The translations under genes were made by a program, and so were the position numbers. Shown piece by piece: positions 54,601 through 64,000 of a DNA stretch of 64,000 nt (position 1 is its first letter; each line of letters opens with the position of its first letter). The stretch comes from Mesaphorura yosii (taxonomy: Eukaryota > Arthropoda > Collembola > Poduromorpha > Tullbergiidae). The stretch lies in contig WIXG01000214.1 of NCBI GenBank assembly GCA_009869945.1, positions 62,001 through 126,000 of the forward strand, given 5' to 3'. Below the pieces are notes generated by a model. The model was not told the DNA's origin. It saw nothing but the letters and a program-made list of their open reading frames with translations, and did not search any database.

Positions 54601-55506
54601 AAAACGTTCTCGAACTATGGCTGAAACGCTTATTGGATGTAAAAGAATTTCTTGCCATTATTGGCTGTCGAAAATTCTGTACTATCTCAGGTTCTGGACT
54701 TATGCTTGCCCTGTTTACACCCACGCAAGCGCAGTTACAGAATTGTGTCATTTGCAAGAATTTTACACTACTACAATTTATCGGTTGAATAGTACATCCT
54801 TTCTTGACCAACCTCGTCACTTCCTTTTGTTCTACTGTTGTTTGTAAAAGCATCAAATTCCGTCCAGTCCCTAATGCTTCTTAATGTCAACCGATAAAGT
54901 CTCAATTCTTAGCTGTGGTTTTGAAATCATAGACTTTGCAGACTTCACGATGAGAAGGATGGAGAATAAGAGAATCTTTCGCTTCATGACTAGTCTAAAC
55001 ATTTGTGGTCAAGATTATTGTACTTGTACTCATCACTACACTAAAGTTTATTACATCGTTTCTACTTCAATGACCTACAATGCAAGTCAGATGGATGACG
55101 TCTTTCTGTCATGCGTTCCAGTTCTAACCAATTCGATAAAGTATGCAGTCATTCTATTCGTTCATTTGTGGTTTTAGTTGTTACAGCAGAAGCACAAGTA
55201 GCAATGAGCAATGCCGGCCGGCTCAACGCTTAAGATGGAGGCATCTCTCTCGGAATTATGTGGACACGGACACGTGGCTGGTGTGATCTTGTAATTACTT
55301 GTAATTCTAATTCCAAAAACCTAGCACCAATAAAATTTGGTATTAATATGATTTAGAATGATGTATTGCTTACCGGCGAGAGCTTTGATTCTGGATCTCT
55401 CAAATAGTCTGGACGATGAATTTCCTCCATCATACTCCAACTCCTCGAGGATGTCCTGCTGAAGTTGAGGATCCCAACGAACGTTCACACTGATGTCGGT
55501 TGTCAT
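42645..55506 (-). CDS. SPTB: Beta-spectrin, full length
   Basis: Beta-spectrin pairs with alpha-spectrin in the submembrane actin skeleton and binds ankyrin and lipids. The 32 coding exons (5' to 3') are: 55506-55374, 54286-54135, 54057-53968, 53838-53755, 53673-52543, 52485-52408, 52330-52157, 52070-51678, 51599-51240, 51165-50893, 50773-50666, 50601-50437, 50367-50128, 49993-49781, 49711-49460, 49380-49111, 49044-48973, 48850-48770, 48710-48145, 48072-47462, 47000-46755, 46666-46537, 46460-46322, 46247-46163, 46079-45883, 45817-45661, 45472-45383, 44805-44686, 44143-44006, 43670-43586, 43101-42922 and 42849-42645. All phases agree; the sum is 7218 nt, 2405 residues. Order: two CH domains (about 50-277), spectrin repeats to about 2081, a Ser/Pro/charged linker, then a PH domain (about 2255-2365), ending FFTLKKK. 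The start [10 protein letters not shown] is supported by an in-frame TAA nine bases upstream and A at -3. Length and repeat layout fit a conventional beta chain, not the much longer beta-heavy form. The symbol is by family. Confidence 0.95.
42768..43664 (-). other. PH domain of beta-spectrin
   Basis: Exons 30-32 encode a pleckstrin-homology domain. It begins [12 protein letters not shown] and [17 protein letters not shown], continues with [11 protein letters not shown] and [11 protein letters not shown], and closes with [16 protein letters not shown]. Spectrin PH domains bind phosphoinositides and target the skeleton to membranes. The basic RKHEW and the invariant Trp of the last helix are present. 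About 40 polar residues follow, ending GFFTLKKK. Confidence 0.93.
44006..45817 (-). other. Beta-spectrin C-terminal linker, spliceable exons 26-29
   Basis: Exon 26 (45817-45661) holds a charged helix ([15 protein letters not shown]) and Ser/Pro-rich sequence. Exons 27 (45472-45383), 28 (44805-44686) and 29 (44143-44006) encode Ser/Pro/basic segments with many SP sites, for example [20 protein letters not shown] and [11 protein letters not shown]. Exons 27, 28 and 29 all start and end in phase 1, so any of them can be skipped without a frameshift. Introns here are longer (188-577 nt) than in the rod. This fits a regulated linker tuning the PH domain and offering phosphorylation sites. Exon 28 is the most cassette-like. 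Confidence 0.85.
44907..45472 (-). CDS. Possible extended exon 27: alternative spectrin C-terminus
   Basis: If the unusual GTATAG donor at 45382 is not used, exon 27 reads on for about 158 codons to TAG at 44907-44909. The extension has a Cys/His-containing part ([13 protein letters not shown]), a Tyr-rich part ([10 protein letters not shown]) and a final hydrophobic run preceded by basic residues ([18 protein letters not shown]). That would give a beta-spectrin lacking the PH domain but ending in a membrane-inserting tail. The next minus-strand AATAAA is at 44414-44419, about 490 nt further on. A 158-codon extension is about as long as the longest chance frames elsewhere in this window, so it may be intronic noise. 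Confidence 0.3.
45883..46247 (-). other. Partial repeat 17, alpha/beta tetramerisation site
   Basis: Exons 24-25 encode a final two-helix spectrin repeat: [10 protein letters not shown], then [37 protein letters not shown] and a closing [11 protein letters not shown]. In spectrins this partial repeat supplies helices A and B that complete a three-helix bundle with the lone helix of alpha-spectrin, joining dimers head to head. The match to this site in other beta-spectrins is close. Confidence 0.9.
47155..47348 (+). CDS. Exon-like open segment antisense in a spectrin intron
   Basis: On the plus strand, inside the 461-nt spectrin intron at 47001-47461, a pyrimidine-containing tract ends in TGCATTCCAG and is followed by 63 codons and TAA. 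An AATAAA follows at 47437-47442. The translation is hydrophilic and coding-like: it includes [17 protein letters not shown] and ends [24 protein letters not shown] resembles a divergent PCNA-interacting (PIP) box (Q-x-x-I-x-x-L-F), often found at protein C-termini. The acceptor, stop and poly(A) signal together look like the terminal exon of a gene on the opposite strand, or a captured copy of one. No partner exon was found. Family unknown; the PIP reading is a motif guess. Confidence 0.3.
47462..48072 (-). other. Ankyrin-binding repeats of beta-spectrin (exon 20)
   Basis: This 611-nt exon (residues 1613-1815) is the most conserved part of the rod. It includes [35 protein letters not shown] and [18 protein letters not shown], which match the repeat 14-15 region that binds the ankyrin ZU5 domain in vertebrate beta-spectrins. 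The strong conservation suggests ankyrin binding is retained. Confidence 0.85.
53302..54286 (-). other. Tandem CH actin-binding domain of beta-spectrin
   Basis: Exons 2-5 encode residues 46 to about 277. CH1 opens with [18 protein letters not shown], matching the actinin-type actin-binding signature, and continues through [21 protein letters not shown]2 contains [32 protein letters not shown] and [16 protein letters not shown]. These are the paired calponin-homology folds by which beta-spectrin binds F-actin and protein 4.1. No key segment is missing. Confidence 0.95.
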
Positions 55507-58500
55507 TTTTGTTTAGTTCTCCTCCTATCATACAAACAACATATAGGTTTAATTCACAACATTAAAAATTCACTCATTAGACTCATTTTAGCGGAATAGG
55601 GAATTTGCACAGGGTGTGTCCAGTCTGTCTGTTGTTCCTACATCAACTCTCATGGATTTGAATGCATTCTCTTTGTGCAAAGTAAAGGCTTAAGAAATAT
55701 TCAAAACAAGGAACATGTCTTCACAATTTAAGATCATCGTGAATGAATGAACAAGGCAGAGAGCTAAATATAGTTGTTATCAAACAAAACATCTCAAGTA
55801 GGGAATTCCATCATCGTGGGCAGACCCAGACGTACGGAAAGGATGGGATGAGCCGTACTTTATTATATGCAACTTGACTTGATGCACGCAGATGCCAAAC
55901 TGAGCTTGAGTTTCTTCGGTTTTCGAAACAAAACAAGCCATGTTTTACGAAACGGTGGGTCGATGGAGGAAGTTCCTCGGCAAACACAATGCAAGTGCAT
56001 ACGATAGTGCATCAAAAAGCATATCCAGCAGAAGTCAAACGTAGACGACAAAGATGTAACCGCAAAGGCGAACGCACACGCAATAAATGTTCAAAGCAAA
56101 ACTGTTGAGAGACCAGTAAGTACAATTACCTAATGCGTAGCATAAAGTACAAGAACGCCAAAACGAGAGTTACAATTCACAGCGACTGAGACTGAGTTCC
56201 ACGTTTTGATGATTTTGACATACATTTCATAAATGTCGTCGTTGCACTAAGGGAGAGAGCGTTAGCGCATCGGGCACAAATGGGAAATGACTTTGCTCGT
56301 TCGTGAGATTTATGCATTGGACACTTAAATAGTAAGTAAATACATAGTCAGGCCTTGAAATATGTGAACACGTCTTTCAAACAATTGAAACTTCAAACTC
56401 CAAGTTAAACATTTAATTGCCACTCATTTGGCTGTTTGTGTCATCGTTTTGCAGTCAGCTTTTGCTTCTCGCCGTCTGCTGATGTTCATCTTGCGTGATG
56501 ATGCTCTCCAGCTTTGTTTTACGAACTGCAAGCTAAGGAATTAAAATACAAACTCGTCAGCATAAATCCCAAACGAGGAGGCTCTGGCGATCCTGGACAG
56601 AGCTTGACATTTAAACACTGCGTGGACTGAAAGGCACTAAATAGCTAATAGATATGTGAAAGAATCTTCTCACTTCTCAAGTCCATGAGGTCATTTCCCA
56701 TAATAACGCACCTTGATACTCTACTATGTGATGCTATGAAATGAAGTTGACTTTCATTAAGCGAAGAGCGGTGTCAAAACAAGTCACCCCTGCGTGCGTG
56801 ATGTAGAATAAAATACCACATACTCACCTCATTATCCAATGGTCCAGTGACTTCATAAATTGTTAATGGTAATGACTACTAATTTATAATTTGTAATGAA
56901 GTACAGCAACAAAGCATTTAAGCATTCTTCTCTTCTTTTTAATCAATATCAACATTTATATAATCGGAGAAGAGGAGATGCTGAGATGCAAGAGCAAAAT
57001 GCACGACTCTTCTGCTGCTAGCTCAAAAAGTGCAAAAAGGTTGTGGATCTGAATTAGCTGGCTGGGCGTGACTAACCGGTTGGACAAGATTGCTGACATT
57101 AAACACTTGCACGAACGATGCACACAGATCGAAATTATATCATGCAATGCAAGAAGTGGGAGTATAAATTGTGATCAGAATTTTGAGTTCTCATTGAGAC
57201 TTTTGTGTGTGTCAAACTTGCACAGTATCAAAAGCATCACGACACTCACGACTCACGACACGACCATTTCCATTACATTTGGATTTTGCAAATCCGCCAC
57301 ATAAAATAAAAAAGTGAAATTCGCATTCAGCGCCAGCACTATCATCATCAAAACAAAATGAGAATTTACTATTAGAATTGGATAAGGATTTACGATTTAC
57401 TCAGTCTGGTCCATGAACTATTTTTAATCTGAGTTTGGATTGGATGTCATGAGATTGCAATATCGTAACTTCACAACCTGAGCCTTGAAGATTGAATGCG
57501 CCAACAGATTTAATCTTTATCGCACTACTGATAAGTGACCAATTCCCATTTCAAGGTATTCACATTCACACTTTCCATTCGCAGCAAAATGCAAACAAAA
57601 CTAGCACCACACACATAAATGTGAAGCAATTCCTGTGCTACCCGTATTACCCATGTTAATTGTGCCAATGGTATATTAAGTTAACCAAATGACCACTTAG
57701 GCCTTACTAGTTGCTGGATAAAATATACCACAAAGCATGTTTAACATTATTCTAGTGGCGGAATGTCCAAGTGAGAAGTACAATTGTACAATGCGTGTTC
57801 AGATAAGTCCAGGAAAACAGATAAACATTCAATATGTACCAAATATTAAATAAACCACCAATTTAAGTACGCATATCAGGAATGGGCGATTTTTCAACAC
57901 CTCATCATCATAATAACGCATCTGCTATCTGATGCTGCATTTGCGGAACATTAAAATCTAGCTTTTTGAAACCGGTCCAAATATCCCAGTTTGTAGAATG
58001 GACAGGCCGTTTGAGAGAAGCATAAATGCCATTCAAGTCGTTAGTCCTTGAGTCCAGACGTTAACGTTTATTTAAAACCATGCACTTCTCAACAAATGAA
58101 TTATTGATCCACGGAAGTTCATAATAGTTTTTCATTAAACAACCAAACTTCGTATGAAACTATCCAGTGAAAAAGTTGGAACTGGCCATTTTGATATCCG
58201 CAGCCAACTTTCAGGACAAGGGATTAGGTACCAGGCCACAAATCACAAGAAGACACGGTGCGGTCACACCGGGACATTGGTGCTCTTGCAACTGGACTGA
58301 GCATTGAAATCGTGTCATACTGGGTGTGTGCAGTAACAACGAAATGTTCGGATGATCCGATGATCAAAGACCTTCCTCACAATGCAATCACATCTTCTAC
58401 TAAGCCCACGGTGGATACACAGTGCTTGTCCGGCCGGATAAACTTCCTAAACTCAGTGAAAAGTAGCCACTAACCATACCGTAGCATGTTGTAGGCGGGG

Positions 58501-60710
58501 TAATGTAATGGATATGGAATATGATAGCCGATAGCACAGAGAGACAGAGATGTGCGTGCATTAACTACTAGGCCATTTGATTGTCAGAGAGACTCGCCTT
58601 AGCCCAGTGAGTCTGAGCTGATCCTATTAAGTTATAAATACACCATATCCCGCAGAGGATAGAGGTTAATACCACACACGGCATAATAAAGTATGCGCTA
58701 TGCCGGTCTCAATGGGCGCGGCACGTGAATGGAGTTGGTTAAAGAACATTTTAACTGGCTTGCGTGCATCTCTCAATTAAACGAAACCGCAATGAATGTG
58801 TCTCATGGAACCATTAACAAGTAATTAATAGGTCTTATCACAAATAAATTCTGCGTTTTTCGAATTCAAGCCGTATCTCCAGACTGTGTTATTGCCTTTA
58901 TCGGGACCAACCACAAAATTGATCAACTTTTACGCAATGGATTACGGATGGGGGCATCTGCATCGCGAAAGTCGCAATGATAGCTGGACAGGATTCGCCA
59001 CTGACCCAAAGCCAAATGCCCGATATAAAGTAATGCAATGACAATAACACTGCAATGACAAAAGAGATTGAATGGCATACCTTTCAAAGGAGGTCTCGTC
59101 AATTGTTTACAATTTTGAACTTTGTTTATCAGCGTCGTCGGAAGTTGATTTCTGCTTCTGGGATGTATAGACCACCAAGGAAGCGGTTTAAAGCATGTGG
59201 ATTACGACGACAATACTTGCAGTAGCACTAACTAAAGCTAAATTAATTAAAACTGAATCGGCAAACAAGCTGTGAGTCAAATCCACAATTCTTCAATAGC
59301 TGCCAAATTCCAAACGATGTAATAAGTAATTATGTAAATGTTCATTCAGTCCCAATTATGAAATTGATGACCTGACCACGAACACTACGCGGACGCGGGT
59401 TCAAATGATGGATACGATGCAGTTCTCGTCGTGTTGCCGCACCAAGCTGACCAAAACCAAGCCCAAACGACTGCAGTCCGACTCTCCGACTATTATTGCA
59501 AAATGCTGCAATTTTCAGTACTAATTTAATTTTTTACGATAACTCGACTCACAAATCACGAAAACACACACAACCAAGGCCGACCGACTCTTCTGCCTCT
59601 CTCATAATCTACTCGACAACTGTTGTGAAGGATAGAGCCGTACCGAAGCTCCGCTGCTGTTCTGTTCTGTTGCTGACTCAATCCTTTTAACTTTTAAACA
59701 GGCATCATATCGCATAGAGAATCGAATCTTCTATGCCGTGGCCGTATCCCGTACCGTTCGCAGCCAGCCAGCCAGGCGTACATGGCCGGATGAAGTTAAC
59801 CCGTTCGTTCCGCGTACGCATATTCGATTCCCATGATTCTGTTCAGGCTCAGGCAGTCGCACCCCGAAACCAGAGTATTTTCAGACATGTATGCTTGTGA
59901 GCTGCAGTTCAGCATAGTTCACTGCTCACTCGAGTGAATTCATATCTGCAAATTTTGTTGCACTTGAATCCCATCACGGAGACCGAATGCGAGATTCGGT
60001 GGTAGTGGGTACATTACATAATGCATCATACAAAGCCGCTGCCGCATAGTGCTGAAATGGGGATACAGATTTGTTAACATGGAGAGAAAGCCGAGTGCAC
60101 AAAATGCTCTGCAATGGGATTCTTTGCTCTACTATTTTTATGTATGAGTCACACCACACCCAAGACCAAGCTTAGCTGAATTACTCATCGACTTGACAGC
60201 GGTAGCAGAGCAGAGGCAAAGTACAGCAAGTTCCCAAGCGTAGTCACAGATTTCCTTGATGTTCTTGCCTCGGTGTTGAAGGCACGTGAATTTTAAGCAG
60301 GAATTCATTCAGTCAAAACCCCTTGAACTCGGAAGAGGTGTTTACCAAAACAATACTCAGAGGCTCCAAACATTTCCGGCTTTGAACAGCTTAGAAAACG
60401 ATGTATTGCTATTTCATGGAGAAGAAGCTCGGGAAACGTTAACGAAACAAAAGGTTTTTCAAGGAGGAGAGCAGAACGCAGCGAGGAGTTGACTTTCCAG
60501 GTAGAGAAAGCTAACTGCGCACTTGAAGGAAATGGTGACTTTATTGTGTTATTTCCTTCCAGCATTGAAGGGTCTACACGGCTACAAATTGAAAAAGCTC
60601 ATGATTTCATGATCATGTCATAGACCACGTTTGAGAACGACCTGAGAAAACAAATGAGCGTTGAAGCCCGAATTGCTCTTCAGGAAGGATAGGCGAGAAG
60701 TCGAATTTTT
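55507..60710. other. Head-to-head spacer between spectrin and VPS39
   Basis: This 5.2-kb stretch must hold the promoters and 5' UTRs of the divergent beta-spectrin and VPS39 genes. In-frame stops lie just upstream of both start codons (TAA at 55513-55515 for spectrin, TAG at 60690-60692 for VPS39). I could not place a TATA box, CpG-rich core or 5' UTR splice site with confidence. No coding frame or RNA gene was recognised. Confidence 0.5.
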
Positions 60711-63700
60711 ATGATGCCCGCAACACAGAACCCCGTTTCGCCATCGCCGGTGGTCAAGTTCAGTGCATATGGCACCGTATCCATTTTTAGCGCTTTGCCT
60801 CTGCATGTTGAGTGCATTACTGGATACGGTAGGTGTATCAATTCTCCTAATGAATGCAATACAAATTGAAAGTTGCTTGGAGTTTGGGGCCCAATAGCCC
60901 AAACTATGTTCTGAGGTTCTGACAGTGTTCTGAGCGTATTCTCATTTCTTTTCATGTAGATGATCATCTGCTTGTTGGTACCAACAAAGGACATTTGCTA
61001 ATTTACGAAATAGCTTTCAAAACGCCCCCAGAAATCAACTTGACACATTCCAACAAGTACTTTTCAAGAAAGCCAATCCTTCAACTTGATGTGATTCCTG
61101 AGCATAAAATTCTCATTTGTCTAACAGCAGGTATAGCACATAAAAGTGAAGCATTACTGAAGGAAGGTTGTGAACTCGTCTAGATGGGGAAGATTAATTA
61201 TTATGATTCTGATGTTCGGCAGAAAATGGAATAACTATCCATGACATGAGTGTCTTCAACTGTGCCCAAATATCAGCTATTGAGAAAACCAAAGGAGCGC
61301 ATTTATTCGTTTTAGACATAGTGGTAATGAAAACGTCGCTAGCTGCCTCACATTCTTAGCTGGAAAACCTTAAAAGGAGTTGATCGTTGTTTTCTATTTT
61401 TGTATGTAGAGACAAACGTCTTTAACTGGCGACCCTTCCATTACAGTTCGCATGTGCGTAGTGGTCGGGAAAAGATTGCAATTTTTTTATTGGAAGAAAA
61501 GGGAATTTCACGAACTCCGCGATGAATTCTCAGTACCTGATATTCCGAAGGTATTTAGTGCTCGGTGCCGGTGTGTCTTGCGGGCGGAACGTTAATAGAA
61601 TGCAACAAATTATAATTCTTTTTCTTGTTCAGGCTGTGTCATGGTGCAAAGAAACCCTCTGCCTAGCTTTCAAGTCCGAATACTGCCTGATATCCGTAAA
61701 CCGAATTCACGAATATGATAGGGTATGAATTTCAGTCCACTGTCAATTGAGCATATACCCTTTTTCAGCTGCTAGACGGCAAGCAGGAAGAGCTGTTCTC
61801 GACCAGCAAGCAAGGAGAGCCTCACATAACTCGAGTTGCGTCAGACATGTTCGCTCTAGTTCAAGATAAAAAATCGGTGTTGATCAGCACGGACCGTACT
61901 CGCGAAATGCAAGTCGTGAACTGGTCCGATGTTCCCTCATCATTGGGTATTATTTGTGCCGCAGATGCTAGCCAGTAAATTTTCGTACACTTTTGCTAAC
62001 ATGCCTGCCGTTTTTGTGATTCTAGTGTACGACGAACCGTATTTAGTTGCTATCGTCGGTGGAAAGTTGATAGAAGTTCGAACTTTGTCGCCAAAAGTTC
62101 AGATTGACTCTTTCCAACTGCCTGGTGCTAAAATCATCTCCAGAACAAAAGGCGGACATATTTACGCTGCTTCCAATAATTCCATATGGTGCCTCAAGTC
62201 AACGCCAATTGAGACGCAGATCGAATCATTAATCAAGCACAAACAGTTTGAACTCGCACTGAGCTTGGCTGTAAGTTCAACCCGCTCCGTAACCTGTTCA
62301 TTTACTTAACTTGGGGTTGCAATCATTTTATTTTGCTTGTAGAATACGTGGGATGAACCTGCGGAAGAAAGGAAAAAACAAATCGATCATATTCAAAAGT
62401 TATACGGCCTGGATCTCTTCTGCAATAAAAGCTTCGAAGAAGCCATGAACATTTTCACCAAACTTGAGACAGGTACTTTCACCACGTACGCGTTCATTAC
62501 CACTGGAGACTGAAGTTCGTTATCTAATGCATTGCTGTAAACTCTTTTAGATGTATCTCATGTTATTGGCCTCTTTCCTGATCTCCTGCCCTTCGAGTTT
62601 CGAAATAAATTAGAATATCCGGTTCGAATACCTGAGCTTCAAGGTATTGATTTGGAGAAAGGACTCATAGCGTTAATTCAATTCCTAATACAAGTACGTT
62701 GCTCTGTTAAAAAGCTCAGCTTCTATTCAGTAATATTCATGGTTCATGGTGTCGTACTGTAGAGTCGACGAACACTGCTCGTTAGCGATACCAAATCGAA
62801 AGGACAGGCCCTCAATCCGACTGCATCTCTTGTAGAAGGAACGAGCACAATAAAGTCCAAGAAGCAACTCTTGCAAATAATTGACACAAGTTTGCTGAAG
62901 TGTTATTTGCAGGTAAGTTGGTTCATGTCAAATTGCCAAACTGAAACAAATCGAAATTGGTCGATGCTTGCTTTGATTCTAGACAAATGAATCACTTGTG
63001 GCTTCACTCTTGAGACTGAAGGAAAACTACTGTCACCTTGAAGAAACAGAAAGGGCGCTGAAGCGGCATGGCAAGTTGAATGAGCTGATTATAATGTACC
63101 AGGCTCGTGGTTTGCACAGAAAAGCACTGGAGTTCATTATCAGACAGAATAATCCTGAAAAAATAATCAACTATCTTCAGCATTTGGGACGCGAACACAT
63201 GGATTTGATTTTGGAGTTCTCGAAGCCAGTTCTGCAACAAAATCCTACTGAAGGCCTGAAAATTTTTATTGAAGACTTGCAGGAAATCGAATCTTTACCT
63301 CGACCAAGAGTTTATGACTTCTTGCTTAACAATTTTAAAGAGATGTTAGTCACTCTGTACTTGGAACACGTGATTCATGTTTGGAATGAGAAGAATGCGC
63401 TCTTTCACAATGCCCTTATCAATCAGTACCGGGAAAAACTGTTGTCTCCGACCACAAATGTGGAAGAAAAGAGTGAAATTAAGAAGAAGCTGGTGCACTT
63501 CCTGAAGACATCAAATTATTATACTCCCGAGCACGTTCTAGTTCACTTTCCCTACGACGGTAACACCAATTCGTACATTAACTTGATGACGCACGAAACG
63601 CTTTTGTTAATGTCCGCTATGTTTAGACATGTACGAGGAAAGGGCACTGATCCTTGAGCGTCTGGGTCGCCATGAACAAGCTCTTTCAATATACACTACC

Positions 63701-64000
63701 ATTCTGAAGGACATGGACAAAGCAATTGATTATTGCAAAAAGGTGTACGAAAAGAACGATCCAACAAAACGAGAGGTATGATTGCCCTGTCTACTAATGA
63801 AGTCTACTCTGAAATTGAGCTTTGAATCCGATGAAATAAACTTCTACAGGTGTTCACAATTTTGATGCGAATGCTTCTGAATCCACCAACATCCCTGATG
63901 CCGGGAGTTGTTCTAGAATCGGAGGACGAAGCCAAAGAGCCAGATTTAGCTAGCGTGGTGATGCTGTTGCATGAATATGCACCTTACATCGAACCATTCA
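60711..64000 (+). CDS. VPS39: VPS39/VAM6 HOPS subunit, C-terminus beyond window
   Basis: VPS39 is a subunit of the HOPS complex that tethers late endosomes, lysosomes and autophagosomes through Rab7. Thirteen exons are visible: 60711-60828, 60960-61130, 61223-61323, 61410-61550, 61633-61722, 61769-61946, 62026-62270, 62343-62472, 62551-62693, 62763-62912, 62983-63559, 63627-63775 and 63850-64000 (cut by the window end). All phases agree over about 781 codons; the human protein has 886 residues. The first about 300 residues form the CNH/beta-propeller part (HLLVGTNKGHLLIYEI, VSWCKETLCLAFKS). The alpha-solenoid follows, with KSKKQLLQIIDTSLLKCYLQ, LKENYCHLEE, ESLPRPRVYDFLLNNFK and ALILERLGRHEQALSIY. 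The missing part should hold the C-terminal cysteine-rich motif that binds VPS11. The chosen start follows an in-frame TAG. A canonical MHxAY-type start may lie on an unseen upstream exon. Confidence 0.94.

Overview
This window is nuclear DNA from an animal. Its genes are split by many spliceosomal introns, mostly 57-135 nt within the compact genes but up to 7 kb elsewhere. All recognised products are metazoan: a golgin with a GRAB domain, a globin X-type globin, beta-spectrin and VPS39/VAM6. The acylated globin, the conventional 17-repeat beta-spectrin and the short introns suggest an ecdysozoan, probably an arthropod (springtail or crustacean grade). That placement is inference. I see no bacterial, organellar or CRISPR sequence and no convincing tRNA or rRNA.

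Layout. 1-12 kb: no confident gene, only one candidate exon at 2102-2242. 12.04-20.76 kb (+): the C-terminal half of a GMAP-210/TRIP11-like golgin, ending in a GRAB domain. 24.22-37.00 kb (-): a four-exon globin X-like gene with introns of 4.9, 0.1 and 7.0 kb. 42.65-55.51 kb (-): a complete 32-exon beta-spectrin gene encoding about 2405 residues (two CH domains, spectrin repeats, alternatively spliceable linker, PH domain). 60.71-64.00 kb (+): VPS39, cut by the window end after about 781 codons. Golgin and globin are tail-to-tail. Spectrin and VPS39 are head-to-head across a 5.2-kb spacer. All gene models were built by hand: splice sites were read at GT/AG, phases were checked at each junction, and each complete model sums to a multiple of three.

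The genes form no operon or pathway. Three of the four products act at membranes: golgin tethering at the Golgi, the spectrin-ankyrin membrane skeleton, and HOPS tethering at late endosomes and lysosomes. The globin carries a dual-acylation N-terminus that would also place it on membranes. The points most worth following are the myristoylation/palmitoylation motif on the globin and its two in-frame starts; a read-through of spectrin exon 27 that would give a beta-spectrin ending in a hydrophobic tail; a plus-strand exon-like unit with a PCNA-box-like C-terminus nested in an oversized spectrin intron; and a possible internal promoter and first exon for a short golgin isoform.
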